From the NCBI GenBank assembly GCA_026874595.1, contig CM049316.1, positions 70,293,676 to 70,357,675 on the forward strand: DNA of 64,000 nucleotides, given 5' to 3'. This document shows, piece after piece, positions 11,309 through 21,529 of this stretch (position 1 is its first letter; the number at the start of each line of letters is the position of its first letter). The notes under the pieces were generated by a model, which worked only from the letters and a program-made list of their open reading frames with translations, did not search any database and was not told the origin of the DNA. The stretch is from Sipunculus nudus. Its lineage: Eukaryota; Annelida; Sipuncula; Golfingiida; Sipunculidae. The position numbers were made by a program, and so were the translations under genes.

Positions 11309-11336
11309 GAATGTTCCGGGCTGGAAGCTTCTGGAA
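11309..11336 (+). promoter_or_regulatory. Heat-shock element cluster
   Basis: The block GGAAGCTTCTGGAA contains a perfect three-unit heat-shock element (GAA, TTC, GAA at 11324, 11329 and 11334, each 5 bp apart). Another GAA/TTC pair at 11309 and 11314 lies in the same 5-bp register. It ends 16 bp before the TATA box, the arrangement seen at animal Hsp70-type promoters. Confidence 0.5.
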
Positions 11337-11352
11337 TTCGTGGAAAAAAAGC

Positions 11353-11360
11353 TATAAATA
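11353..11360 (+). promoter_or_regulatory. TATA box of the LTR-like repeat
   Basis: TATAAATA sits just downstream of the heat-shock element. Initiation would be expected near 11383. Confidence 0.45.
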
Positions 11361-11850
11361 TGGGCTATATTTGGAGCCGGCAGAAAGGAAAATACCAGCG
11401 GGCACTAAAGGGTGCGACTTTCTCGTCAGTCTTGGGACCTACTCCGATAATTGCATAGTTACAGATATTCTATGGACTTAATACATATTTTATATAGATT
11501 GTCTTCAGTTTGCCTTTGAGATTTTACCTGAACTTCACTTCTGAATACAACAGATTGTCTTCAAGATTTAATTGGACTATTCACCAGGAAGATTGACTTG
11601 AACTGTTCACGTGGATTATTTGTTGGACTGTGACAGTTGTGGTATCCAGGAATCAAAGCCTACGATCCGGACTCTGGTGATGTACATTTTTATTTTTTTT
11701 TTATGTCTTAAATACTGTGTATAAATGTATTGATTTAGTGTAATGTTAGGATTGTCCTAAGAATAATATTATTATTTGTTAACAAAAAAACACTGACTTC
11801 TTTATTCCCCTGGACATTTCACGCTGCCTAGTGTTGCGGAATCTAATTTT

Positions 11851-13089
11851 ATACATTTGTAAAAGTTATGTTAAATTATCTGGACCAGACAGAGATTAGT
11901 GTCTTGGTTCAGTATGAAACAAATGTCCATATGCGCACTTTATACAATGCTTATATCTTTATTCTATGTATTATCTTCCTATAGATATTGGTAAGTCAAT
12001 GGGTGATCTTAAACGGGTTACAATGATTGCAGGAAGTATTTAGATTTTCTGCTTTTCCCTAAATAACGGCCAGTCCCCTAACTTCCCGAGAGAACACTTC
12101 CGCTATCCATCATTTTTTTCACGCTTTAGGAGGCCAACATGTGGAGCAGTCTTCGTTGCCATTAGAGCAAATTACTCAATAAACAGCACGACGGATGGTC
12201 GTGTGTTAATTAGCGAAAAAGATTCGACAAGCAGATCTGTTTTATAAATGAGATTTCTATTTCTGAAGGCTAATATTAATCTCCATTTGATTGTAGTTAG
12301 CGCTCTCCCTGAAAAATTAATGAAGCACCTGTCCCTCAATTGGGATTCTTCAAAGTGTTTTACGGTTGCTTATTTGATTGGAAATGGATGCCTCTTGGAG
12401 AAACAATTAATTATGTGTTTCTATCTTTCTGCTACGCTTTGCATCTATTCTGCAACGTATTGTGATCCGAAAGAGTTTCATTTTATCAGTCAGCAAAGAA
12501 TTCATTAAATAGTTGTAGAAATTGTTTATAAATAAAAGCGAAGAGCGCAAAATTAATCACGCAGTTTGTTCCTGTCGACGGTCTCCCTGTAACGTAATAA
12601 GATATGGGTATGTGTATTTTTATTTTTTAAATGTTCGGTGAATGGCCGTAGACTACTTGGTGGCACAACCCTTCCAACGACGCAGTGACATATTTGTAAA
12701 AATAAGTTTCATTACACTCTTCATATGCTTGTATTTTTACCGGATCTTCATGTCGGTTCGTTATTTTAGCGGTATTCCATTCATTTCGACATGCGACCTG
12801 CTGAGACATCCGGGTTTAAGTTTGAATGCAATGACCCTGTTAGGAATCGATAAGGCTTTGGGAAGGCGTCACTAAAGTCCTCCGAAGACAACGTCCTGTT
12901 GAGAATCTATCTGCGGAGAGAGTCGGTGCCAAGGGGACGTGTATTGGTGAGTTTAATGAAAAATAACGCTTTTTTGTTACCACGCCCAAATCTACAAACT
13001 ATAACAGCATTAATATTTAAGTCCTTTTACTTTTTTTACAATTTTGGTGACTACCGACACGTCTTATTTACAGTGGAACATGTCTGATA
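11851..13089. other. Unassigned DNA
   Basis: Short frames at 12248-12508 and 12642-12875 have no recognisable domain. Nothing else is supported. Confidence 0.45.
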
Positions 13090-13167
13090 GACCACCTACC
13101 TAATAAGACAACCTATGTATTACGACCACCTATCTAGTACGACCACACCTCTATTCTGACCAGTACC
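13090..13167 (+). repeat. 17-bp minisatellite, four and a half units
   Basis: Units start with GAC(C/A)A at 13090, 13107, 13124, 13141 and 13158 (partial), in exact 17-bp register. They are followed immediately by a 12-base G run. Confidence 0.75.
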
Positions 13168-14048
13168 AAGGGGGGGGGGGGCTTTATTTCACAGTTTTCA
13201 CTGTTTCAACAAAGAAATATTTCGTTATATCTTAAATCATAAAAGGGGGATATCTCATTTTTTAAGGTCAGATTCCTGTCCGAGTCGTTGGCATATATCT
13301 TGTTTCATTTCATAAAATATGCATAGCTGGGGGTTATCGGACCCGAACACGGCAGACACACTGCGCAGAGTCCGACTCACAAGTGGTGTTTTAGGTATAG
13401 AAACCCTACGTCAAGTGCATCATTAGGGTTTGAAATATACCAACGGCGTAGATATAAATATATATAGAGACGAATGTAATACAGTCCGTTCAAATATGCT
13501 TGGTAAGAATTGTTTCAAGGCAAATTATATAAAAATTGGCGTAATAAATAATGTTTGTAAGCATGCGTATGGGAACTTTAACCAAGGTGTTCCCTTGAAA
13601 TGTATTATTTTTTTTTTTTATTTTTCGGTTCGTTTTAAGTAGAACGACCTCTGGCGGAAGGGTGCACAGCAGACGATTTCAAGCGCTGTTTGCATGCTCA
13701 TGAAAAACTGTTTATGAATATTATTTTGCAGTGTCATCTTAGATATTTTTATCTCGGTAAGTGTTATTATTTTATGTTATTGAATATGTCCATCTATGCT
13801 ATACTATTGTCATCACTAGAATAATTATTTAAATACATGAAGTTTTGTAACTTACGATGTTTTGGCATTTCTCCACGTTAAGAACCTTATCTATAAGGTC
13901 CATACCACATTGGTTAACATATTGATCAAAGGAATGAACGGATACTGGGCATGGTTAACAGGCATATCTAGAAATAATAAAGCTTTGCTTTAAACATTAT
14001 TTGTTTTACATGAATGGTACAAATAGTTATTATGACTTATCATATCAC

Positions 14049-14250
14049 TTTCCATGGCTCAGGTGTTGGCCTACGGTAGTGTCTACAGTTGGAGGAATCC
14101 GGGGAACCCGGAGAAAACCAGGGACTTTGGACGGGCTACTACAACACACTATCACAACTATGAAATGGAGTCGCCAGCGAACAGCGCTGAGTGTTTTACC
14201 CTTCGACTGTCCAGGGTCACTAGTTGAATGCGCTGTTTTTGTCCGTCGGT
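14049..14250 (+). repeat. Dispersed repeat family 2, copy 1
   Basis: This copy shares ordered blocks with 45890-46060: CCATGGCTCA, GGTAGTGTCTA, TTGGACGGGC(T/A)ACTACAAC and CTGTCCAGG. It also carries GGAACCCGGAGAAAACC, a motif I recall from invertebrate dispersed repeats. There is no coding conservation. Confidence 0.6.
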
Positions 14251-15201
14251 CAGATATGTAACATATAGGCTGTACCTACTCTAACACTTTTTCGACTAAA
14301 AATCTGAAAAATGGAAAAAAATTCATATCGAATCATTATGCTTTTAAAACAACTCAAAATTGTGCCATTCACAGCTTTAAGTTTAAAAAAAAGTTTCTGC
14401 ACAATGGGAGTGGATGCCAAATCCCAGATCCCCCCCCCCCCTCCCAATTCTAAAATATCGTGTCCGCCTCTACGGCCACGTATATGCTACAGAAATGATC
14501 AGGGGATAACCAGGTCTAAATGAGAAGCGCACGGTTCAACGTTACACCCATGCTCCATGATAAAAGAATGATGAACCCAGTATGTTCCCCCTACCAATAA
14601 TTTCTTACTTCTTCTCATAAAAACAATAAAAACAATAAACATGGCTGTGGATGGTGGAAATGGGTTCTAGATCCCTTAAGATCGAAATTCACACTACGGA
14701 ACAATTTTATATAGACCACAGATTTTAATTTATACATATATCAAAGCAAGAAATATTTATACCCCATTACCATTAGATATTAGCAAACATGGTTCCCAAA
14801 GTATGGATTACAAGTGAAGTTAAGATTAATGGGCTCTGCTTGACGGAAATATGTGAAGGAAGCAAAACAGGACTGTGGACAAAAGCCAATCCTCTCCTCA
14901 TTATTTTAAACGTATTTTCTGAAGACAATGACAAATTGCTTAATCAGGATAGTTGTTACTAAAATTTCTAGATCTATATCCTAAGTTTCAAAGGCACTGT
15001 ATCGCCTCCGCCTCCTCCCCCCGACAGCACCACGCACACAATTTTGTCCCAATCTTATTCATCCAAATCCAGTGTCGTAACCTGCTACAATAATTTCATT
15101 AATGCGTCTACATGAATGGGCCCTTACAGGTCTGTCTGATCTCATTGTTACTTCAGCAAAGCGTGTCTCTTGGAGTGTGAAAGTAATATGTTACATTTTA
15201 G

Positions 15202-15217
15202 CCGACAGATGGCACTA
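15202..15217 (+). promoter_or_regulatory. CTCF-like core motif
   Basis: CCGACAGATGGCACTA matches the extended animal CTCF consensus at most positions. Confidence 0.3.
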
Positions 15218-16423
15218 ACGATAGTACCAAACCTGCCAGATCTCTTTAGCAACGGCATCAAAGGTGTCTGACATGTTTCCAACGGTTCACGCCCACACTC
15301 ACTGAGTTCTGCGGCGTCGGTGTCACAGAGGAACTAAATGAAGTGAATCCTGACAAATTATTTGCCCATTTTTTTTTCTTTATGGCATTTGAAATATTAA
15401 AAAATTAACACATAGGATTTCATCAAACGTTATCAAACGTCCATCATTGCAAATGTCCTCCACATGATCATACTTTTGCTTTTTGTTCTCTCTCATTGAC
15501 GAATAACTAATCAGTGATCGGACCATCCCATCTACTCCATTGACCAGAGGGATAAGGTGAACTCCATCCCGTATACTGGCCAATCAAATGATAGGAGAGT
15601 TTGTTTTTTTTATACTCATTATAAAATGTAAGAATAAAGTTCACCTGCAGTCCATTATCTACAATATCTAACTTTTTGAGCCGAGTTAATTACTGTATCT
15701 TTCGTATTGTCTTGGTGCAATAGCCATGATTATTATACTTTTTCTTAAGAACACATTTTCTTTATTTATTACACGATATAAAGACTGTATCTGTAAAATA
15801 GCTTTTGCAGAATGGGGATAAGGTAAATATACGATAAGAAAACCTTCATCTATTGAATATTATCGTTTAGTTTCAAAATTATCAAGAAACATTTCATTTA
15901 AAGAATAAATTTGATAGTCGATCTGCCACAATGGATCAAAACAATCAAAGCTCTGGCATATAAATACATGTATTAACTTTGTCGTTCGGTCATTGCATTA
16001 AACACTGTTTGTTGATTTGATTATTAATAACTGCTGAGTAAGCGAGTACTTGTTAATGAGTTAAACTTACTTTCACTCAATCACATTTACATGGAAACTT
16101 ACCAAATGGAATATTAAAAAAAAAACCATAGAAATACTCCTGAAGATAAACCGATTTAAAATTAAATTTTGGACTTTTTTAAGCGATATAGTTATAAATA
16201 ATTAATGATTCTGCCGGATGACAGTACCATATACATAAAAAAGACAGTGCGTCATGCACCCCTTTATTACCTGATTATAAGGCAATTAACTTCGAACAGT
16301 TTAGTAACTTTATCACTCGGTTTCCTCATCTATGTATATAAATTTACAGATTTAAATAACAGATAAATTTGTTTATTAGCAGGCAATCGGGGGGAACATT
16401 TTGTATGTAGAAACAAGTATCTT

Positions 16424-16437
16424 CACTAGATGGCGCA
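16424..16437 (+). promoter_or_regulatory. CTCF-like core motif
   Basis: CACTAGATGGCGCA contains the full TAGATGGCGC core. Confidence 0.35.
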
Positions 16438-17652
16438 TTAAACTTGAATGAATATTTGTGGCGAATTTGACGCTTGTAGCCTGAATACGCATTACTTAAA
16501 AGGCAATTGTGATAATAAATTTCGTATACTTATGTTTGATATTATGAGAAAATATTAGTTTCTGCAACAGTAAAATATTATATTGTGGGAGTTTTACTCC
16601 CAGTCTGCCCCTGATTATTTCTTATAGGATCTTTTTAATTAAGAGTGTGGGTATAGACGTTTATATGATGTAATATGTTATAAACATGGTCATTTGTGAC
16701 ATGAAGCCAAGAAACGTTCAATACTAGGTAATTCTAACAAATTCAGTTTATGAAATGGTTTGGTTTAGAATATGATGCCTGAGGCTCAAATTGAAAATTA
16801 TATAACCTGCTTGAGAGTAATGTCAGATGGCAAAGCAATTAGTCAAATATCGAAGTAAAATCTCTTTAATAAAAAAGAAAGCCACTATACAATTAATAAT
16901 TGCTCCTTTGAAAAGCCGCTACTATTTCATGGATTTCCTTTTTGCCTTTGCAGTTTGCACCAGGACTTACGTATTAATAATATTAATTGCTGATGCTGAT
17001 TTATTGTATGCAATGAAATTATTCATGTATTGAAAATCATTCATGTATTGCCTCTTTTGGAAATTAAAGAAAAATGTATTTTCAATACCGGTAAATTATT
17101 AAAAATTGCGCACTTTCTATAATTGTAGTCAAAGAGTCTGTGGGAAATGCGTGGGTGCGTGGCTCAAGTACAGCCAGCTATTAACCTACCTTATCTCTAG
17201 AATACGCTTGTACATGTATGTGATTTCTTGCGTACTCTTCGTGTGACAGATGTATTAGTTTGTTTATCTGTAAACTGTTAGTAAACAAGGTACATGCACC
17301 AATGCTGACAAACAAAGAAACCATGTAAACTGATATGGTTAATTGCATATGTGCTGAAGTTTAAATGTCACTAGTACTGTAATTGCAAAACGTGCTTTGC
17401 AAAACTCTGAATTCTTTGCAAAACTCTGAAAGCAGATGTCATAGATGAATATGTTTGGGTTACTTTGGCGGTCCAACACGTGTTATAAACACGCGGATAC
17501 GAGGAAAACAAACAGGCTATGTACAACAAGATTGGCGTTTTCGGGCTTAATCTTGATAAAATGTTAAAGGGGCTATCTTTGGTTTATAAATGTCAGATAT
17601 GGGAACAGGTCCCTTCTAATAACACAAAGATGTCTTGATGTATAAGGTGTAA

Positions 17653-18364
17653 TGTCTGTTCGTCCGCCGTCTGTCCGTCCGTTTGTCTGTCAGTCCCGTC
17701 CCATTCTTTTATCAAATATCTCTAAGACCCTTGCTGCTTTCTTCACCACATTTTACAGACTTACCCGGTACCTGACTCACATGTGATTACAACCTGCAGG
17801 TGGCGCCACCTCTGTTTAATGACTCCAAATGGTCTTTTCACTTTCCTTCAGATAGGTCAGTAAAGACTTGAGCCTTCAAATCATATGCAAGGATACTTCC
17901 AACGGGGATCATATTTTGCTGGTCGCGAAATTTTCTGATTTAACTTGTTTCCATATATGGTGTAAAATCTTTTACCTTTTCATGAAGCCTTTCACCAATC
18001 ATTACCAAATTTTTAGGCATATTGATCACATGACTTGTGTTTTAACCTGCAGGTGACGCCACCTCTGATCTACGATTTTCTGCAATTAAATGTTACTGTA
18101 ATATTTCTTGGAAAAAACCATGGCAAGTATCTATTTTGTTCACATTTGTCCAGTTTACAAATTACATCCCTAATGCTTCCAGTAAAAACATGGACATCTG
18201 GATATAAAAGGAGATATTTTCCTTTTTTATATCTAGTTTGTATTATGCACGTTTTACTTATTTTACAAATAGGTTCTTGCCAAGGTTTCGGAAAATTTGG
18301 GTATCATTGAAGCAACACTCCCTTGGTAAACATAATGCTGGGGACTATTTGTGCCTCTAGTCCC
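17653..18364. mobile_element. Tandem-repeat element with GTCY microsatellite (pearl-like)
   Basis: A (GTCT/GTCC)-rich stretch at 17653-17697 is followed by two diverged copies of a unit about 253 bp long. They share TTCACCA and an ACCTGCAGGTG(G/A)CGCCACCTCTG block at 17792-17814 and 18045-18067; CCTGCAGG and AGGTGGCGCCACCT are both palindromic. A possible terminal hairpin (GGGGACT at 18340, AGTCCC at 18359) lies at the far end. The parts resemble the bivalve pearl/Helentron-type design, though the order differs from the copy at 19.2-19.83 kb. Confidence 0.45.
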
Positions 18365-18369
18365 TTGAT

Positions 18370-19215
18370 ATATCTATACACAATCGTCTTCAGGAAAACT
18401 TGTGTAACATGAGAATAAATTGTTAATGATCAAATCTTCTGATTATAATCTGATTTTGAAATCTTCTTTATATATATTGTTTATACAGGTAAGCATTGCA
18501 AAAAACCGCCTTTAAGAAGCTGATTTAAATGAATATTCACATGTCTGAATATCCTAATGAGGTCACGTGCAGACTACAACAATATGACCAGTCTAGTTGA
18601 CCACAGGTGTAATTGAATTATACTGTCCTAGTGAAAATGTTTAATTTTAATGACAGCGTTACACAGACTTTTCCCACAATAAAAGGACTTGCAAAACACA
18701 TTTATACATTGTAATACACATGTTTGACAAATCTGATATCAGAGAAAACATTTAGTCAGTTATTATATACTCAATTTCGTGTAAAATATGGCCTTAGGTA
18801 TGCGCTGTGAGTAGCGTGTGATTGATATTCGTGACAGGGCCCTAAGCTTGTAAGATGAGTAACTGTACATTTATTGTGCAGAATACCAATCTACAGGAAG
18901 TAGAGGTTAATTTTACCTCCTTCTCTGTCTGCAGTATGATGGATGGCCGCTCACACAATGAACCTAAACAGACAAGATTGGGGTAATTCTAGCCGTATAA
19001 GTGAGTTACTTGGACATAGCTTCAACCCGGCTGTACCTCTTTGGCTCAGGAGATTACATTATTCAGAAGTCATGGTCGTTATTGAAAAATCATTAGTTTA
19101 AGACGGACTAAATTCGCGTCAACGCCACCAGGAATAGGGGTTCAATTAAATCTGCCAAAGTGCAGTGATGTCTTATTTACGCCTTAGTACGGTACACCAG
19201 TCAGTTAAACAGACG
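18370..19215. other. Unassigned DNA
   Basis: No gene or repeat is supported here. Confidence 0.45.
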
Positions 19216-19220
19216 GATTA

Positions 19221-19738
19221 TCCATATTCGAACTTGACCTAGCCCTTCATGAGATACGTCAATACTGTTAGTTTGATGACTGTGCCTCAAATTCTTTTCG
19301 AGGTATTGCGTAAAATTAATTTTAGCATTAATTCATATGTGACCTTGAAAAACGCGTCTAGGTTATCCATATTCGAACTTAACCTAGCCCTTAATAAGAT
19401 AAATGTACATCAAACCTGCAAGTTTGGTGACCGAGCCTAATTTTATTCAAGTTATTGCGTGAACATTTTAGCATTATCGCCACTGTGACCTTTAAAAATG
19501 CGTCATGGTCATCCATGTTCGAACTCGACCTAAACTTTCATGAGATGCATCAATGCTGCAAATTTGGTGACCGCGCCTCAAATTCTTTTCGAGTCATTGC
19601 GTTAACTTCATTAAGCATTATCGCCAAAAATGGGTCAAGGTCATCCATGTTCCAACTTTTCCTAGCCCTTTATAAGGTGCATCAATGGTACAAGTTAGGT
19701 GACTGTGCTTCATTTTTTTAGTTATTGCGTTAACATAT
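19221..19738 (+). repeat. Four tandem core units of about 146 bp
   Basis: Units begin with TCCAT(A/G)TTC at 19221, 19366, 19512 and 19644 and contain the same ordered blocks: AACTT-ACCTAGCCCTT, GCAA-TTTGGTGACCG and ATTGCGT-AAC. The last unit is about 14 bp shorter. Overlapping frames of 63-88 codons run through the units but carry different residues in each, so they are not a conserved protein. Confidence 0.8.
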
Positions 19739-19796
19739 CTAAGACGGACGGACAGACGGACGGACGGAAAGACGGACCGACGCTCACCATTTCTAT

Positions 19797-19834
19797 GTCC
19801 CCCGCCGACGGCGCCTTCGGCGACGGTGGGGGAC
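19797..19834 (+). other. GC-rich terminal hairpin
   Basis: GTCCCCCGCCG pairs with CGGTGGGGGAC, and an inner CGCC-TTC-GGCG stem lies in the loop. It immediately follows the ACGG microsatellite and probably marks the end of the element. Confidence 0.65.
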
Positions 19835-20147
19835 AAAAATGTACTACAATAGCCACCCATCCTCACAGAGTGGAATATCTGTACAAAACCGGTAATCTCA
19901 CGGTCAGTCTATGGCTGGGGATCCGCTACGCAGAATAAATATTAATGTACAAACTAATATGTTACCCACGTCTCTGTGATGACCGCCGTCATTTCGTGAC
20001 CCTTGAACAATTTTGCTGTCAGTCACATATACCGGTGAAGTTGTATACGATCAAAAAATCTAAATTCATGCCGGAAGATTAACCAAAATGCTGAGGACCA
20101 TTTTACAAGAACCATTTTGCATATGATAGGTGTTTTTAGAAAATGGA

Positions 20148-20150
<3 letters not shown>

Positions 20151-20212
<62 letters not shown>
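20151..20212. repeat. (TA)n microsatellite, 62 bp
   Basis: Uninterrupted AT dinucleotides. Confidence 0.95.
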
Positions 20213-20214
<2 letters not shown>

Positions 20215-20660
20215 CATGTTTGTTCAAGTGTCATGATGGTGTAAGAGTTCATATTTTCAGCGCAGTTGTCTAGATATTATATAGTGCCACTCTTACCTTT
20301 ACGTCTCATAATGAAGGGACCAACAGTGCTGCTATTAACACGTGGCATTGTACATACATTGTACTTAATGTAATAAAAACGCAATGGTTTGAAAAGCGAT
20401 TATAAAAATACTACATTTTGGTAATAGGTGATTTCGTTTACCTTTTCTGACGATCGATTGCTGAATTCAAGTACTTTTCTTGACACAGAGTTCCTGTGTC
20501 ACGGGATTTTTGCATGAGGCGGCCGGGTAACACCTGTGTCTAAAGGTTATACTCTTCTAATGAGAGCAGGCGCAATACATCATCCAGTCATGTATACTTA
20601 GTGATTATAAACATTTCACAGTCGAATGTTTTAAGTTAACATAGCTCAGGATATGCATGA

Positions 20661-20683
20661 TATATATATATATATATATATAT
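20661..20683. repeat. (TA)n microsatellite, 23 bp
   Basis: Uninterrupted AT dinucleotides. Confidence 0.9.
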
Positions 20684-20865
20684 TAGATAATTTTTTTATG
20701 TTTATATATATATGATTAAATATTTTAATTAAATGAAAATTGCATAAAAGCATTCACTTTTATTTTTAAGGTACTTATATTATCGCCCGGTTTAGATTTT
20801 GGTTGATAAATATAACCGTCCCACCAACACGACCGCTTTAGCTGGCCTTAACAGGTGGTCCTGGA

Positions 20866-20870
<5 letters not shown>

Positions 20871-20932
<62 letters not shown>
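20871..20932. repeat. (TA)n microsatellite, 62 bp
   Basis: Uninterrupted AT dinucleotides. With the array at 20151 it brackets about 660 bp of unassigned DNA. Confidence 0.95.
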
Positions 20933-20935
<3 letters not shown>

Positions 20936-21046
20936 TTATACCTGTATGTCGAAAAATATAAAAAAAGCAGCATGAGCCATGTAGTAGGTCGATTTGACCG
21001 TAAATGTGTAAGATACAGCAACGTGGTTACACCCGATGGTTATAAC

Positions 21047-21525
21047 AATGATTTTTACATTTTCCTTACCGCCCCGCCCCTACCCTCTTTTACCCCGAGC
21101 CGGATGTTCCTTAATGAATACTCGCATTCCTTGATATCATTCACCAGTTTGTTATAAGAGTAGAACAATTTACCAAAATCACTTGCTGCCGGCACTGCTC
21201 TCTCAAACGTCCGTATGTTAGCTATGGTTGTAATTTTTACACTGGTCCCCGTAGATAAAACTCGGAAGTCAGAACTGGGATGCAGCATTATGTTTTTTTT
21301 TAGCTTCCAATGCATAAAAATGCCCACAGGAAAATCAACCAGAATGGCTTTTATCGAATTCGGGAACGGTATACCTATGAGCAAGATCACAAACTGGTAT
21401 TTATGTGGTATTTTTTGCATACATATGTAAAAAAAATAAAGTATACCCGACATCTGACTTCCGAGTTTTATCTAAAGCCATGTGCTGCGGCATATTTCGA
21501 TGCAAATGGGAATATTTGCCTATTA
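21047..21525 (-). repeat. Repeat family 3, copy 1, with 22-bp internal inverted repeat
   Basis: The minus strand aligns with 30490-30950 on the plus strand over most of its length. A perfect 22-bp inverted repeat (arms 21252-21273 and 21453-21474, core ACTCGGAAGTCAGA) flanks about 180 bp. A decayed version of the same inverted repeat is present in the other copy. The family has a partly conserved reading frame, described separately. Confidence 0.75.
21055..21453 (-). CDS. Repeat-family ORF, 132 codons, unrecognised product
   Basis: The frame starts at ATG 21453, just inside one arm of the 22-bp inverted repeat, and ends at 21055. Two blocks are shared with the diverged copy at 30675-30872: FPVGIF (FPLGIF in the other) and HPSSDFRVL...NIRTFERA (HPSSDFRIL...DIRTFEKA). 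In these blocks many DNA differences are silent (for example CCC/CCG, TTC/TTT, CGA/AGA, CGG/AGG, ACG/ACA) or conservative (V/I, R/K). That suggests past selection on the protein in whatever element seeded the copies. No domain, catalytic motif or membrane segment is recognised. It may be a fragment of a transposon protein. I do not assign a function. Confidence 0.35.
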   Translation of the reverse strand: MSGILYFFYICMQKIPHKYQFVILLIGIPFPNSIKAILVDFPVGIFMHWKLKKNIMLHPSSDFRVLSTGTSVKITTIANIRTFERAVPAASDFGKLFYSYNKLVNDIKECEYSLRNIRLGVKEGRGGAVRKM

Positions 21526-21529
21526 CTTG

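Larger units (their letters stand above)
11290..11850 (+). mobile_element. LTR-like repeat with heat-shock-type promoter
   Basis: The 3' portion (11764-11850) is repeated at window bases 1-95, showing that this is a dispersed element. It carries a promoter layout: heat-shock-element pentamers at 11309-11336, a TATAAATA box at 11353-11360, and then a roughly 490-bp transcribed-looking region without a long ORF, in which AGATTGTCTTCA is repeated 56 bp apart (11496 and 11552). This fits the U3-R-U5 order of a solo LTR. I could not find a matching TG start, a primer-binding site or a target duplication, so 'LTR' is inference and both limits are approximate. Confidence 0.45.
14251..17635. other. 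Unassigned AT-rich DNA
   Basis: No gene is supported. Two CTCF-like cores occur (15202-15217 and 16424-16437). Short frames are scattered and lack domains. Confidence 0.45.
19221..19834 (+). mobile_element. Pearl/Helentron-like non-autonomous element
   Basis: The order is core tandem repeats of about 146 bp, then an ACGG-type microsatellite (19743-19775), then a terminal hairpin (19797-19834). This is the architecture I know from pearl elements of bivalves and related Helentron-derived elements, where a few ~160-bp core repeats precede an ACGG microsatellite. The 5' end is undefined. The assignment is by structure only. Confidence 0.55.

Noticed and set aside
19221-19721. Proteins from the 146-bp core repeats (63 and 88 codons)
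   Set aside because: Successive units encode different residues and frames shift between units. The repeat unit is not a multiple of three.
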